Assembly (NCBI RefSeq): GCF_017829975.1
Contig: NZ_JAEEGA010000019.1
Coordinates: 62,001-126,000, forward strand
DNA from: Vagococcus allomyrinae
GTDB lineage: Bacteria > Bacillota > Bacilli > Lactobacillales > Vagococcaceae
Reading direction: 5' to 3'
DNA: 64,000 bases
Shown here: in pieces, positions 25,430 to 40,400 of the stretch
Layout of the letters: each line of letters begins with the position of its first letter
How positions within the stretch are numbered: position 1 is the first letter of the stretch
Notes under the pieces: model-generated
What the model was told of the DNA's origin: nothing
Databases searched by the model: none
What the model saw: the letters and a program-made list of their open reading frames with translations, nothing else
Program-made: the position numbers and the translations under genes

Positions 25430-27676
25430 ATGTCAACTAAAGATTCCTTAATAGATGGAATGAATCCAAAGCAAAAAGAGGCGGTTCTTCAAACAGAAGG
25501 CCCGTTGTTAATCATGGCTGGTGCTGGAAGTGGTAAGACCCGAGTGTTAACTCACCGAATTGCTTATTTAATCACTGAAAAAAATGTGAATCCTTGGAAT
25601 ATTTTGGCCATAACTTTTACGAATAAGGCCGCTAAGGAAATGAAAGAGCGGGTCAATAATCTCCTTACTAGTGGTGGAGAAGACGTTTGGGTTTCCACGT
25701 TTCACTCAATGTGCGTCCGGATGTTACGTCGGGATGTCGATCATATTGGCTATAATCGAAATTTTACGATCATAGACAGTGGGGAGCAGCTGACGCTGAT
25801 GAAGCGGATTGTTAAGGAACAAAACATTGATCCTAAAAAATATGACCCTCGCAGTATTATTGGAATGATTAGCAATGCTAAAAATGAATTGCAGACGCCA
25901 GAAAAATACGCCGAATTAAATAATGGTTTCTTTGAGGCGATTGTGGCAAAGTGTTACGGTGCGTATCAAAAAGAATTGCGAAATAATCAGTGCATGGACT
26001 TTGATGATTTGATTATGCTAACTATTCGGCTATTCGATGAGCACCCAGATACATTGGCTTATTATCAAAATAAATTTCACTACATTCATGTGGATGAATA
26101 TCAAGATACTAACCATGCTCAATACACTTTGGTTAACATGTTGGCTGCCCGCTTTAAAAATCTGTGCGTGGTTGGGGATGCTGACCAAAGTATTTATGGT
26201 TGGCGTGGTGCAGATATGCAAAATATCTTGGATTTTGAGAAAGACTATCAAGAGGCCAATGTGGTCTTATTGGAGCAAAACTATCGTTCAACATCGAATA
26301 TTTTGGCAGCGGCCAATCACGTGATTGAAAATAACAGTCAACGCCGTGATAAAAAGCTGTGGACTGACAATCAGGACGGGGAGAAGATCACCTATTATCG
26401 CGGTGAAACAGAACGTGGTGAAACACAGTATATCGTGTCAACCATTCAAAAGGAAATTGCGGAAAAAGGGCGGAAATACGGTGATTTTGCTATTCTTTAC
26501 CGGACTAACGCCTTGTCACGGGTAATGGAGGAAATGTTACTTAAGTCTAATATCCCTTACAAAATGGTCGGAGGGCACAAGTTCTACGATCGCAAAGAGA
26601 TCAAAGATATTTTGGCCTATTTAAATGTGATCGCTAATCCCATGGATTCGTTAAGTTTTGCCCGAGTGGTCAATGAACCAAAACGGGGGATTGGGAATAC
26701 GTCTGTAGAGAAGCTACGTGAATTTGCAGCAATTCATGAATGGTCTTTGCTAGAAGCTTCAATCAATGTTGATTTGGCTAATATCTCAGGCAAAGCTAGT
26801 AAAGAATTAGCGGCCTTCGGCATGATGATTCAGGACCTACAAAAGATGGTTCCTTATTTATCCATTACTGAATTGGTTCAAGAAACTTTAAAGCGCAGTG
26901 GCTATGAGGCTGATTTGAAACGGCAAAATACACTGGAATCGCAAAATAGATTAGAAAACTTAGAAGAATTAATATCTGTAACTCAGGAGTTTGATAAGCA
27001 ACAAGAGGCAGCAGATGAGGAGCTGGAAAATCCAGCGGACAAGCTGACGATTTTCCTAAATGATTTGGCTTTAGTCGCAGACATCGATTCTTTAGAGGAA
27101 GAGACTTCCCAAGTAACCTTGATGACATTGCACGCGGCTAAAGGGCTGGAGTTTCCAGTAGTCTTTCTCTTGGGAATGGAAGAGGGAATATTCCCTTTAT
27201 CAAGAGCTTTGATGGAGGAAGCAGAGTTGGAAGAAGAGCGTCGTTTGGCTTATGTTGGGATTACGCGAGCGGAGAAAAAATTGATCATCTCCAACGCCTT
27301 TTCGCGAACCCTTTATGGGCGGACTCAGTACAATCGCCCGTCCCGCTTTATCGATGAGATTAATCAAGAACTACTGGAAGGGGACGGCGGCGTTAAATCT
27401 ATTCAAAATCGTCAATCAACCCTTACAGGAGCCGCTACTCGCAAAGCTATTTATACACAACCTCAGCAAACCAAAGTTTCCAGTAAAGTAGAAACCGGCG
27501 GTGACCAAGAGGCCTGGCAACCTGGTGACAAAGTTCAGCATAAAAAATGGGGTGTTGGAACAGTCGTCAAAGTAGGCGGCAGTGCCAAAGATGTGGAGCT
27601 GGATATTGCGTTCCCAGCTCAAGGTATCAAACGTTTATTAGCAGCCTTTGCTCCTATTGAAAAGATTCAAAAATAA
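25430..27676 (+). CDS. pcrA: ATP-dependent DNA helicase PcrA (UvrD family)
   Basis: The 748-aa superfamily 1A helicase has the Q motif ([14 protein letters not shown]), Walker A GAGSGKT (31-37), [12 protein letters not shown] (motif II, near 222), [35 protein letters not shown] and GITRAEKKL (motif VI). The C-terminal Tudor-like region ([14 protein letters not shown]) contacts RNA polymerase in relatives. It unwinds DNA 3' to 5' in repair and plasmid replication. The start is the ATG at 25430, 9 bases after GAGAGG; the ATG four bases earlier is out of frame. TATAAT at 25345-25350 is the likely -10. ligA follows. Confidence 0.96.
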   Translation: MSTKDSLIDGMNPKQKEAVLQTEGPLLIMAGAGSGKTRVLTHRIAYLITEKNVNPWNILAITFTNKAAKEMKERVNNLLTSGGEDVWVSTFHSMCVRMLRRDVDHIGYNRNFTIIDSGEQLTLMKRIVKEQNIDPKKYDPRSIIGMISNAKNELQTPEKYAELNNGFFEAIVAKCYGAYQKELRNNQCMDFDDLIMLTIRLFDEHPDTLAYYQNKFHYIHVDEYQDTNHAQYTLVNMLAARFKNLCVVGDADQSIYGWRGADMQNILDFEKDYQEANVVLLEQNYRSTSNILAAANHVIENNSQRRDKKLWTDNQDGEKITYYRGETERGETQYIVSTIQKEIAEKGRKYGDFAILYRTNALSRVMEEMLLKSNIPYKMVGGHKFYDRKEIKDILAYLNVIANPMDSLSFARVVNEPKRGIGNTSVEKLREFAAIHEWSLLEASINVDLANISGKASKELAAFGMMIQDLQKMVPYLSITELVQETLKRSGYEADLKRQNTLESQNRLENLEELISVTQEFDKQQEAADEELENPADKLTIFLNDLALVADIDSLEEETSQVTLMTLHAAKGLEFPVVFLLGMEEGIFPLSRALMEEAELEEERRLAYVGITRAEKKLIISNAFSRTLYGRTQYNRPSRFIDEINQELLEGDGGVKSIQNRQSTLTGAATRKAIYTQPQQTKVSSKVETGGDQEAWQPGDKVQHKKWGVGTVVKVGGSAKDVELDIAFPAQGIKRLLAAFAPIEKIQK

Positions 27677-27816
27677 AGGTTACAGCTTTTCTTGGATGGC
27701 TTTATTAAAAGACTCATGCAAGTAAGTCATTCCCAGGGGGATTTGTTCTTCTGGGAATCTCAAGGTTAATGAGCTTTGTAAATCAGCACAACCCGATTTA
27801 TAAAGCTTTTTCATAA

Positions 27817-30937
<3,121 letters not shown>

Positions 30938-31083
30938 CGAATAAGCGAAAGCATAGAGGTAACAGCTACCGTTTTTTCACGGAAAAGCTTTATCTGCTAG
31001 CAATTAAATGATAAGAGTTTCAGCATATTACAGAAACTTATGGTAAAATGGTTTCATGAAAATGAATGGAAAGAAGGCTAAGT

Positions 31084-31389
31084 ATGGCAATTAGTGAAGG
31101 ACAAATTAAACATGTAGCAAAATTATCGAAATTGGCTTTTCCAGAAGAAGAGCTTCACGGTTTTACCGAACAATTAGGTAAGATCATTGACATGGTCGAA
31201 ACATTAGGAGAGGTTGACACTGAGGGTGTACCTGTTACGACTAATGTTATCTATAATAAGAGTGTAATGCGGGAAGACGTGGCTGTTCCTGGAACAGATC
31301 GCGAATTATTGATGAAAAATGTACCTGAAAAAGAAAATGGCTATATTAAAGTGCCAGTAATTATTGAAAATGGGGAGGCTGGCGCATAA
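31084..31389 (+). CDS. gatC: Asp-tRNA(Asn)/Glu-tRNA(Gln) amidotransferase subunit C
   Basis: This 101-aa small subunit ([19 protein letters not shown], with MREDV near the end) stabilises GatA in the GatCAB complex. The start is the ATG at 31084 with AAGAAGG upstream; the longer frame lacks a better site. It is first of gatC-gatA-gatB, with the stop and next start sharing a base (TAATG). Confidence 0.95.
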   Translation: MAISEGQIKHVAKLSKLAFPEEELHGFTEQLGKIIDMVETLGEVDTEGVPVTTNVIYNKSVMREDVAVPGTDRELLMKNVPEKENGYIKVPVIIENGEAGA

Positions 31390-32858
31390 TGACGGAACTG
31401 TACAAAAAGAATTTAACAGAGTTGCATGATTTATTGACTGGAAAAGAAGTGACAGCGAAAGAAATTGCGGAAGCCACGTTTAAACGAATCAAGGAGACGG
31501 AACCACAAGTAGATGCCTTTATTACGTTAAATGAAGAGCGAGCCATTGAATTAGCCACAAAGCTAGATGTTGCAGGCATTGATGAGACCCAACCTTTGGC
31601 AGGTTTACCTATTGGGATTAAGGATAATATTGTCACAAAAGACCTACTGACAACAGCCGGCAGCAAAATGTTGTTCAATTTTGAGCCAATCTACGATGCA
31701 ACCGTTATGGAGCAACTATACTCTGCTGGCATGATTCCGGTTGGGAAACTAAACATGGATGAATTTGCCATGGGTGGCAGTACAGAGACTTCTTATTTTA
31801 AGAAAACGAAAAATGCTTGGGATCAAACAAAAGTCCCTGGTGGTTCGTCAGGTGGTTCAGCGGCCGCTGTTGCCGCTGGGCAAATCGGTGCCTCTCTCGG
31901 GAGTGATACCGGGGGGAGCATTCGCCAACCAGCCGCTTTTAACGGGATTGTTGGTATGAAACCAACTTATGGACGAGTCTCACGCTTTGGGTTGATTGCT
32001 TTCGCTTCAAGTTTAGACCAAATTGGGCCTTTGACGCGAACTGTTAAAGACAATGCCTTCCTGTTAAATGCCATTAGTGGTTGGGATAAACGAGACAGCA
32101 GTAGTGCTAAAATTGAGGTGCCTGATTTTACAGCGGGGCTAACTGGCGATATTAAAGGACTAAAAATTGCTGTACCAAAAGAATTTATGACAGAAGGAGT
32201 GGCGCCAGAGATTCGCACTGCCGTGGAAAAAGCGGTCACTACCTTTAAAGGATTAGGGGCAACGGTTGATGAAGTGAGCTTACCCCACTCTAAATATGGT
32301 GTCGAAGTTTACTATATTATTGCTTCGTCTGAAGCGTCTTCTAATTTGCAACGTTTTGATGGAATTCGTTACGGCTATCGTTCTGAAAATGTGAAGGATT
32401 TAGAAGATGTCTATGTCAATTCACGTTCTGAAGGATTTGGTCTCGAAGTGAAACGTCGCATTATGTTAGGCACATTCTCATTAAGTGCTGGTTATTACGA
32501 TGCTTACTTTAAAAAGGCTGGACAAGTTCGAACGTTGATTTGCCGTGATTTTGACGCGGTCTTTAATGACTATGACTTAATCATTGGCCCAACAACCCCA
32601 ACTGTTGCTTACGGTTTAGGTGAAAATATTGAAGACCCAATTACGATGTACACGGCGGATGTTTTAACGATTCCGGTAAACTTGGCTGGCTTGCCAGGTA
32701 TGTCAGTTCCATGTGGCTTTGTTGACGGCTTACCAGTTGGTCTCCAATTGATCGGTAAACATTTTGATGAAGCAACAATGTATCAAGCGGCTTATGCCTT
32801 CGAACAAGCAACGAATTTCCACAAGCAACAGCCAGCTATTTTAGGGGGGCATGCATAA
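31389..32858 (+). CDS. gatA: Asp-tRNA(Asn)/Glu-tRNA(Gln) amidotransferase subunit A
   Basis: The 489-aa amidase carries the Ser-cisSer-Lys triad: Lys in [10 protein letters not shown] (about 78) and serines in [14 protein letters not shown] and [14 protein letters not shown]. It releases ammonia from glutamine for the transamidation of misacylated Glu-tRNA(Gln), the standard route to Gln-tRNA in Gram-positives. It overlaps gatC and gatB by one base at each end, indicating one coupled operon. Confidence 0.97.
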   Translation: MTELYKKNLTELHDLLTGKEVTAKEIAEATFKRIKETEPQVDAFITLNEERAIELATKLDVAGIDETQPLAGLPIGIKDNIVTKDLLTTAGSKMLFNFEPIYDATVMEQLYSAGMIPVGKLNMDEFAMGGSTETSYFKKTKNAWDQTKVPGGSSGGSAAAVAAGQIGASLGSDTGGSIRQPAAFNGIVGMKPTYGRVSRFGLIAFASSLDQIGPLTRTVKDNAFLLNAISGWDKRDSSSAKIEVPDFTAGLTGDIKGLKIAVPKEFMTEGVAPEIRTAVEKAVTTFKGLGATVDEVSLPHSKYGVEVYYIIASSEASSNLQRFDGIRYGYRSENVKDLEDVYVNSRSEGFGLEVKRRIMLGTFSLSAGYYDAYFKKAGQVRTLICRDFDAVFNDYDLIIGPTTPTVAYGLGENIEDPITMYTADVLTIPVNLAGLPGMSVPCGFVDGLPVGLQLIGKHFDEATMYQAAYAFEQATNFHKQQPAILGGHA

Positions 32859-34288
32859 TGAACTTTGAGACAGTTATTGGACTAGAGATCCACGTTGAAT
32901 TAAAAACAGAATCAAAAATCTTTTCATCAGCACCTGCTCACTTCGGTGCTGAACAAAATACCAACACCAATGTGGTCGATTGGAGTTATCCTGGGGTCTT
33001 ACCAGTCGCCAATGAACGAGCGATTGAGTTCGCGATTAAAGCCGCGCTGGCGTTAAATTGTGGCATTACGCAAGAAACTCACTTCGATCGCAAAAATTAT
33101 TTTTATCCAGATAATCCGAAAGCCTATCAAATTTCTCAAGATACTCATCCGATTGGCCATGATGGTTGGATTGAGATTGAAGTCGCAGGTAAAAAGAAAA
33201 AAATTCGCATTGAACGAGTTCATTTAGAAGAAGATGCTGGTAAAAATATTCACGGATCAGAAGGGTTTTCATACGTTGATTTAAACCGTCAAGGAACGCC
33301 GTTAATTGAGATCGTTTCTGAAGCAGATATGCGTTCACCAGAAGAAGCCTATGCTTATTTAGAAGCTGTCCGTTCAGTGATCCAGTTTACCGGCGTCAGC
33401 GATGTCAAAATGGAAGAAGGCTCCATGCGTTGTGATGCCAATATTTCATTGCGTCCATACGGTCAAGAGGCTTTTGGGACTAAGGCGGAGATTAAAAACT
33501 TAAACTCGTTAAACTTCGTCCGTAAAGGCTTAGCTTTTGAAGAAAAACGTCAGGCCAAAGTTTTATTATCCGGTGGTAAGATCGAGCAGGAAACTCGCCG
33601 CTACGATGATGCTACAGGAGATACATTGTTAATGCGTGTTAAAGAAGGGGCAAGTGACTATCGCTACTTCCCAGAACCTGACTTACCTGTCTTTGAGATC
33701 AGTGATGAATGGATCGAAGAAGTTCGTGCCTCTTTACCTGAGATGCCGACTGCTCGTCGGGCCCGCTATGTTGAAGAATTAGACTTACCAGAGTACGATG
33801 CCATGGTACTAACCTTGTCAAAAGAAATGTCAGATTTCTTTGAAGCGACTCTGGCCAATGGGGCGGACGCCAAACAAGCTTCCAACTGGTTGATGGGTGA
33901 AGTATCAGCTTATTTAAACAGTGAACATGTGGAATTACATGATACGAAATTGACGCCGAGCAATTTAGCAGGCATGATCAATTTGATTGCAGATGGAACA
34001 ATTAGTTCTAAAATTGCGAAAAAAGTCTTTAAAGAATTAATTGAAAATGGTGGCGAAGCCAAAGACGTGGTAGAGAAAAAAGGCTTAGTCCAATTATCCG
34101 ATCCGGCTCAGTTATTGCCAGTGATCAATGAGATTTTGGCCAATAATCAACAATCAATCGACGACTTTAAAAACGGTAAAGACCGTGCGGTTGGCTTCTT
34201 AGTGGGACAAATTATGAAAGCAACTAAAGGTAAGGCCAACCCTGGCGTAGTTAATAAACTTTTACAAGAAGAATTGGCTAAAAAGTAA
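32858..34288 (+). CDS. gatB: Asp-tRNA(Asn)/Glu-tRNA(Gln) amidotransferase subunit B
   Basis: The 476-aa protein starts [20 protein letters not shown] and has the GatB kinase-like core ([44 protein letters not shown]) and C-terminal YqeY-like tRNA-binding domain ([20 protein letters not shown]). It phosphorylates and amidates the tRNA-bound Glu. It is the last of the three coupled gat genes; a hairpin lies soon after (34297-34327, AGCCAGTT with AACTGGCT). Confidence 0.97.
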   Translation: MNFETVIGLEIHVELKTESKIFSSAPAHFGAEQNTNTNVVDWSYPGVLPVANERAIEFAIKAALALNCGITQETHFDRKNYFYPDNPKAYQISQDTHPIGHDGWIEIEVAGKKKKIRIERVHLEEDAGKNIHGSEGFSYVDLNRQGTPLIEIVSEADMRSPEEAYAYLEAVRSVIQFTGVSDVKMEEGSMRCDANISLRPYGQEAFGTKAEIKNLNSLNFVRKGLAFEEKRQAKVLLSGGKIEQETRRYDDATGDTLLMRVKEGASDYRYFPEPDLPVFEISDEWIEEVRASLPEMPTARRARYVEELDLPEYDAMVLTLSKEMSDFFEATLANGADAKQASNWLMGEVSAYLNSEHVELHDTKLTPSNLAGMINLIADGTISSKIAKKVFKELIENGGEAKDVVEKKGLVQLSDPAQLLPVINEILANNQQSIDDFKNGKDRAVGFLVGQIMKATKGKANPGVVNKLLQEELAKK

Positions 34289-34296
34289 AAACCGCA

Positions 34297-34327
34297 GCCA
34301 GTTTATTGGTGACAGTCTCAACTGGCT
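34297..34327 (+). terminator. Weak hairpin between gatB and dagK
   Basis: AGCCAGTT and AACTGGCT form an 8-bp stem with a 15-base loop but hardly any T tract, so partial termination at most. Confidence 0.4.
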
Positions 34328-34359
34328 CGTTTACTATGAAGAAGAAGGAGTTCATTTCC

Positions 34360-35382
34360 GTGAAAGCTAGAGTGATTTATAATCCCACATCAGGAAAAGA
34401 AACCATCAAAAAAAGTCTACCTGATGTCTTGGACATATTGGAGGGGGCTGGGTATGAAGCGAGCGCTTTTGCCACAACTGCCGCACCAAATTCTGCTCAA
34501 AAAGAAGCAGAACGAGCTGCCTTAGCTGGTTTTGACTTGATCGTTGCCGCCGGTGGTGATGGCACAATTAATCAAGTCATCAATGGAATTGCTCCTCTTG
34601 AAAAGCGACCAAAGATGGCCATTCTTCCAGGAGGAACAACCAACGATTATGCTCGGGCTTTAAAAGTCCCTCGCGATAATATTGTCGAAGCGGCTCGTGT
34701 GATCGCTAAGAAACAAACGATTCGCATGGACATTGGCAAAGCAGACGAGACGTATTTTATGAACATTGGAGCGGGAGGCAACTTAACAGAACTAACTTAT
34801 GAGGTGCCCTCCCAACTTAAAAGTGTTTTTGGGTATTTAGCATATTTAGTTAAAGGAGCCGAGATGTTACCTCGCGTTAAACCCATTAATATGCGGCTCG
34901 TATATGATGGAGGAGAATATATCGGCAAAGCGTCCATGTTCTTTTTAGGGTTAACTAACTCGGTTGGTGGCTTTGAGCAAATTGCCCCCAATGCCCAATT
35001 AGACGATGGCAAGTTTTCGCTAATCGTCGTTAAAACGGCTAACATTGTGGAAATCATGCATTTGGTTGCTCTGATGATTAATGGCGGGAAACATGTCAAT
35101 GATCCGCGAGTTATCTATGCTAAAACCTCTCATTTGTACGCTGAAACCCTTGATGAAGGGGTCCGCATGATGATTAATTTAGACGGCGAATATGGTGGCG
35201 ATGCGCCGATGCACTTTACGAATTTACACCAGCATATCGAGATGTATGCCAATTTGGATAAAATTCCAGAGGAAGCAGTGACAGGTGATAATCATGATAT
35301 GTTGGAAGCCTCAGATGCGTTTATTAAGGAAGTTGAACATTTGACTGATGAAGATATTGACGGTGATGGCAAAATTTCCTGA
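34360..35382 (+). CDS. dagK: Diacylglycerol kinase (lipid kinase, DagK)
   Basis: The 340-aa product has the DAGK catalytic motif VAAGGDGTINQVINGIA (GGDG near residue 64), preceded by RVIYNPTSGKE, and PGGTTNDYARALKVP. It returns diacylglycerol, released by lipoteichoic acid synthesis, to phosphatidic acid. I place the start at the GTG at 34360, because AAGGAG lies 9 bases upstream and homologues begin MKARVIYNP; an upstream ATG would bury that site. The C-terminal tail is longer and acidic. It fits functionally with ltaS in the same window. Confidence 0.92.
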   Translation: MKARVIYNPTSGKETIKKSLPDVLDILEGAGYEASAFATTAAPNSAQKEAERAALAGFDLIVAAGGDGTINQVINGIAPLEKRPKMAILPGGTTNDYARALKVPRDNIVEAARVIAKKQTIRMDIGKADETYFMNIGAGGNLTELTYEVPSQLKSVFGYLAYLVKGAEMLPRVKPINMRLVYDGGEYIGKASMFFLGLTNSVGGFEQIAPNAQLDDGKFSLIVVKTANIVEIMHLVALMINGGKHVNDPRVIYAKTSHLYAETLDEGVRMMINLDGEYGGDAPMHFTNLHQHIEMYANLDKIPEEAVTGDNHDMLEASDAFIKEVEHLTDEDIDGDGKIS

Positions 35383-35406
35383 GGGCGATATATAGCTGGA
35401 AAAATG

Positions 35407-35446
35407 GACAAGCAATCTGGTCTAATGGATCGGATTGCTTGTCTTT
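35407..35446 (+). terminator. Intrinsic terminator after dagK
   Basis: GACAAGCAATC and GATTGCTTGTC make a perfect 11-bp stem, followed by TTT. Confidence 0.75.
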
Positions 35447-35530
35447 AATTAGAAATAGGCGATAAAGATTGTGTTTTACCTCTTTAGCCCTTAGAATAGA
35501 GAATAGATAAAAAAAGAAAAGAGCAAATAA

Positions 35531-36898
35531 ATGAAAAACTTACCTGTAGAAAAGAATCAAACACTCAATGTGGACATTATTGACTTGTCACATGAAGGAC
35601 TTGGGGTTGCTAAAGTAGCTGGCTATCCGTTATTTATTGAAAATACCTTGCCTGGCGAAGCGGCTGAGGTACTGGTGTTAAAAGCCGGTAAAAAATTTGG
35701 ATTTGCCAAAGTAATCACATTGACAAAAAAAAGTCCAGATCGTGTTGAAGCGGTTAATGAAACCTTGATTAGAACCGGCATTGCGCCATTAAATCACATG
35801 TCGTATGACGCTCAATTAGCGTTTAAAGAACAACAAGTGAAAAATGTTTTTCAACGTATTGCTAAAATGCCTGAGGTTAAGATTCATCCGATCAAAGGGA
35901 TGGAAAACCCGCTGGAATACCGTAATAAAGCCCAAATTCCTGTCCGTAAAGTGAACGGTGAACTAACGACAGGCTTCTTCCGCAAAAACAGTCATGACTT
36001 AGTTCCTCTTGAAGATTTTTACATTCAAGATAAAAAGATCGATGAAGCGATTATTATCGTCCGAGATGTCTTGGAAAAGTATGGTGTTAAAGCTTATATC
36101 GAAGAAGAAAATACCGGGAATTTACGCCATATTATCGTTCGACGCGGTCATTATTCTCATGAGATGATGATTGTCTTGGTTACTCGTACACCCAAATTAT
36201 TTAACTATGAAAAAATGGTCCAAGAAATACATCTGGCATTGCCGGAAGTCGTGTCGATCGTTCAAAACATTAACCCAGATGCAACCAATGTTATTCTAGG
36301 TAAAACCAATAAAACGTTGTTTGGTCAAAACTACATTAAGGATCAATTATTAGGTAAAACCTATCGAATTTCAGCACAATCATTTTATCAGGTGAATACT
36401 GTCCAAGCAGAAGTGTTGTATCAAACAGCCATCGATTTTGCTCAACTAAAAAAGACGGACACAGTCATTGATGCCTATTGTGGCATTGGCACGATCGGTC
36501 TCTCTCTTGCGGACAAAGTGCAACAGGTTCTGGGGATGGAAGTCAATCCAGACGCGATTTCTGATGCTAAAATAAATGCTCAGATGAACAATATTAGCAA
36601 TGTTAAATTTGAAGTAGGCAAAGCTGAGTACATCATGCCAGCTTGGCTAGCAGATGAGGTCACAGCAGATGTGCTAATTGTTGATCCACCTCGCAAAGGC
36701 TTAGCTGAAAGTTTCATTGAGGCAGCGGTTGAGCTGCAACCTAAGAAGGTTGTCTATGTCTCATGTAACCCAGCTAGCTTAGCTCGTGATTGCCAATTGT
36801 TTGCTACTCACGGGTATGAAGTTAAGCAAGTTCAACCAGTTGATATGTTCCCTCAAACACCACATGTGGAAGTCGTTGCGGAACTCGTTAAGAAATAA
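35531..36898 (+). CDS. 23S rRNA (uracil-C5) methyltransferase, RlmCD/RumA family
   Basis: The 455-aa protein has an N-terminal TRAM domain (residues about 5-60), the RNA-binding middle, and a SAM methyltransferase core with DAYCGIGTIG, VDPPRKG and the catalytic Cys in VYVSCNPASLARD. It methylates uridines of 23S rRNA; in Gram-positives one RlmCD does two sites. The CxxxxxCxxC iron-sulfur motif expected before the HMSYDAQL segment is missing: the region reads TGIAPLNHMSY with no Cys. The ribosome site is weak (AAAGAAAAG). A terminator hairpin with a T run follows (36906-36945). Confidence 0.88.
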   Translation: MKNLPVEKNQTLNVDIIDLSHEGLGVAKVAGYPLFIENTLPGEAAEVLVLKAGKKFGFAKVITLTKKSPDRVEAVNETLIRTGIAPLNHMSYDAQLAFKEQQVKNVFQRIAKMPEVKIHPIKGMENPLEYRNKAQIPVRKVNGELTTGFFRKNSHDLVPLEDFYIQDKKIDEAIIIVRDVLEKYGVKAYIEEENTGNLRHIIVRRGHYSHEMMIVLVTRTPKLFNYEKMVQEIHLALPEVVSIVQNINPDATNVILGKTNKTLFGQNYIKDQLLGKTYRISAQSFYQVNTVQAEVLYQTAIDFAQLKKTDTVIDAYCGIGTIGLSLADKVQQVLGMEVNPDAISDAKINAQMNNISNVKFEVGKAEYIMPAWLADEVTADVLIVDPPRKGLAESFIEAAVELQPKKVVYVSCNPASLARDCQLFATHGYEVKQVQPVDMFPQTPHVEVVAELVKK

Positions 36899-36905
36899 TA
36901 GATAA

Positions 36906-36945
36906 GGAAAAAGATCACATATCAATCGGAAATGTGGTCTTTTTT
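36906..36945 (+). terminator. Intrinsic terminator after the rRNA methyltransferase
   Basis: AAAGATCACAT pairs with ATGTGGTCTTT (one wobble), followed by seven T residues. Confidence 0.8.
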
Positions 36946-37414
36946 TGTCGTCTTGGTTGAATTAATTTTGAATAAATATTCTTTTTTTGTGAATGTTACG
37001 AGGTAGGAAGAAGTCATCTTTGGAAAAGGAACTTTGTGCATCTGTTTACGAACATGTTTATTTACGCTAAGTGAACTAGTTGAAGATTAAATTATACTTA
37101 AAAAAAGATTAATGTCAAATTTTTTGTACTATGATAGGGAATAGATTGATAACGGTTTTAATTTTCAGACAATTCTCTGAAGTTCTTATTTTATCATGAT
37201 GTAAGCGTGAAACTGTTTGAGGGTAACTAACAAAAAGTAATGAGATTCAAAAATGTGATATTGATGTGAATTTTTTGAAATGAATATCTGGATGTCTAAA
37301 CATATACTAAATAGGCTGACTTTTTTTGTGTTCGTTAATACTCTCGATAATGAGCTGTTAAACATAACGAATCTTGCATTTTAATCATATTTAGTAGGAG
37401 AGGACGGAGAGATA
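36946..37414 (+). other. AT-rich upstream region of the giant surface protein
   Basis: About 470 bases with no gene. Several AT-rich -10-like hexamers (for example TATACT at 37303-37308) are present, but no convincing -35 at correct spacing, so the promoter cannot be fixed. GGACGGAGAG at the end is the ribosome site of the surface protein. Confidence 0.4.
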
Positions 37415-40400
37415 ATGAAAAAAATCATACCGCTGATTGCACTGATTGTGCTGTTGTTACAAAGTATTTTGGTGCCAGTTGTGGCTGTAGCGGAGTCAAT
37501 TAATGAGCAACCAGTGTCACCTTTAACCTTAAAAGAACTTGATGGGGAGGTTATGGATGAACATCAGGAAGTAGTTAATCAAGAACGGCCATTAAAAAAG
37601 GCCCAAACTTATTGGTTAGCTCTGAAAGGAACGCTACACAAAGTTACAGAAAATACAGAGTCAATTGACATATCAGTTAGCTCCAATATCAAGATGATAG
37701 AAGAGTCAGTCGAGGTAATTAATAATGACAACCAACTTATTGGAGAGGCTATTATCAAAGGGCAAAAAGTCTCCCTTAAAATCTTACCTGAAGTTATTGG
37801 CAGTCAACTATTTGATCTAAAGATTCCTTTTAGTTATCAAGGCCAAGGCGTGGAAAGCGATCAGCTTGTACTAAGCAGTCAATTGGGAGAAATGGCTATT
37901 GATTTTCCAGTGTTTCAAGAGTCAACGTTAGAGTCAAGTGACTCAGCAGTTGATTCAGCCATTGCTGAATCAGCTGATAATACTTCAACTAGTCAAACTA
38001 AAGAAGAGGTCAACAAGAACAACCTTAACAGAACAGTCAGCAATGCTATTTTGGAAAACATCTTTGATGGGGTAACCCTGGAGATTACACCAGATCCATT
38101 AAAACCGACACTTACCTCTGAAATTAAGGTGACATACAAATGGTCCTTAACTGAAGAACTGCGTCAAACTATCAAAGCTGGCGATACTTATACCTTCCAG
38201 TTGCCACCAGAATTAAAGGTGACAGCCGCTGCGATTGATAAGGAATTAACAAATAGTGATGGTGAAGTTGTTGCCAAATACACAGTGACCACTGATGGGA
38301 AAGTTGTTTTCACCTTTACCGAAGAAGTGGAACATTTGCAAAATATTGCGGGTGATTTTTGGTTTACGACAAAATTTAATGAAAAAGTGATTACCTCACC
38401 AGAAGATGTGGACATTGTTTTCCCTGTTAAAGAGAAAGATGTCACCATAAAAGTGCCAATTTATTCGGAAGAAAATGAATCGATTGATAAACGTGGGAAG
38501 TTCGATAAAGCTCTTAATCCAACTCAGGTCACCTGGGAAGTATTTGTGAATAAAACGAAAGCTGAACGCACCGATTTATTGGTGAAAGAAGAATTACCAG
38601 CAGGCTTAACGCTAAAAGGGGTTAAAGTTTACGAAATTGCTGTGGACTTTGAAGGGAATGTGACGAACGAGAATCTAGGAGAAATCCCTCCATCGGAGTA
38701 TCAAGTGTCAGGCCAAGAAGTCTTATTTTCTGGAACTAGTAGGAAAGCTTACCGAATTGTTTATGAAACCAGCATCAATGAAGATAGCAAACCAGATGAG
38801 GGGGGTCCCTTAGAATTTGTTAATCATGTGACAACGACTGCTGCTGACGGCAGTGAGCTAAAAGCAACTGCCACGGTGACAGGTCAATACGGTAAAGTAC
38901 TTGAAAAAGAGCAGCCGATATACCGACCAGCCGATTTGAGTTTTGATTGGACTGTTAAATACAATTATGGTGAAAAGACGATTAAAGCCAGTGATGCTTA
39001 TTTAGCAGATCAATTCTCTGATAATCTCGTCCTAGTGGATCAATCGGTAGCCCTTCATTTCATGGATGCCCAAGCAGACGGCACCTATAAACTCGGTGCT
39101 AAATTGATAGTGGATAAAGATTATAAATTAACACCAGTTGATCAAGGTTTCCGAGTCGATTTTGTGAATGATGTGACCAAAGCGATTAACATGACTTATA
39201 CGACGAAGATCAAAGATGGTCTAATTATTGATGATACTCAGCAAAAAGTGAGTAATAAGATTCAAACAGTCGGTGACATCGAATCAGGGACAAGTGGCAC
39301 AACAACTAAACAAGGATTAATTAAACGCTACGCTGGTGTGGATTATGCGAATAAAACCTTATCTTGGGGAATGACGGTCAATAATAATAACTACCAGATG
39401 ACAAATTGGGAATTAACCGATAGTTTTCCCAACAAAGGACTAACCTTTCTACCAGAAACATTTGTGATGAAAGAGCAGGGTGGCGAATTACTCAAAGAAG
39501 GCGTGGACTATGAGTTTATCAAAACAGAGCCAAAAGATGGTTTTAGAATTAAACTGATAGGCCAGTATCAAACAACGAACAAAGCCTTCACCATTGAGTA
39601 TCAAACTGCCTTTGATAAGAAGGAATTGATTGGCGAAAATCTTCCTTACCTCAATCGTGCTGTGGCAAATTGGACCGATAAAAAGGGCGACAAGAAAACC
39701 AATACATCTGAGGATAAATTTACACCTAAAAAAGAAACCTATGTCAACGGCAGTAAGTATGGTTCTTATAGTGCGGTCTCAAAAGAAATTACTTGGACCC
39801 TTAATACAAATTTTAATCGTGACACCATTAATAAAGGACGTATTGTAGACCCTATCCGAGGAAATCAGCAATACGTCCCAAATTCAGCAAAGTTATATTC
39901 TTATACAGTATCTTCTGACGGCGAAATCAAAGAACTGAAAGAAATAACCCCTATAGACATTATCGTACAAAATGATGAAGAAGTTAAGACCTTAATTGTA
40001 AATTTACCAGAAAATAGCGAAAAAGTTGGCTATCAACTGGTCTTTAAAACAACTTTAGCCGATCAAATTGTTGATGCTGACAAAAACTATCAAAATACGG
40101 CGACTTTAGAAGAAGAGGGAAAAGTTAAAGATACGATTACTGGCAGTGTCTCCATTAAAAATGGGGGAACGTTTGCTAGCAAGGGTGGTCGACAAGATCC
40201 GAATAATCCAGATATTATTAGTTGGGATATTCTCGTTAATCCAAGCCAGTCCACGTTAAGTAATGTTGTCTTGAAAGATTATCCATCAGTTAATCAGCAA
40301 CTCAATCCAGAGAGTGTAAAAGTCGTCGAACTGGCGAGCAATGACAAAGGCGAATTGTCATTGACAGACACCATTTTAACTAAAGACAACGACTATCAAC

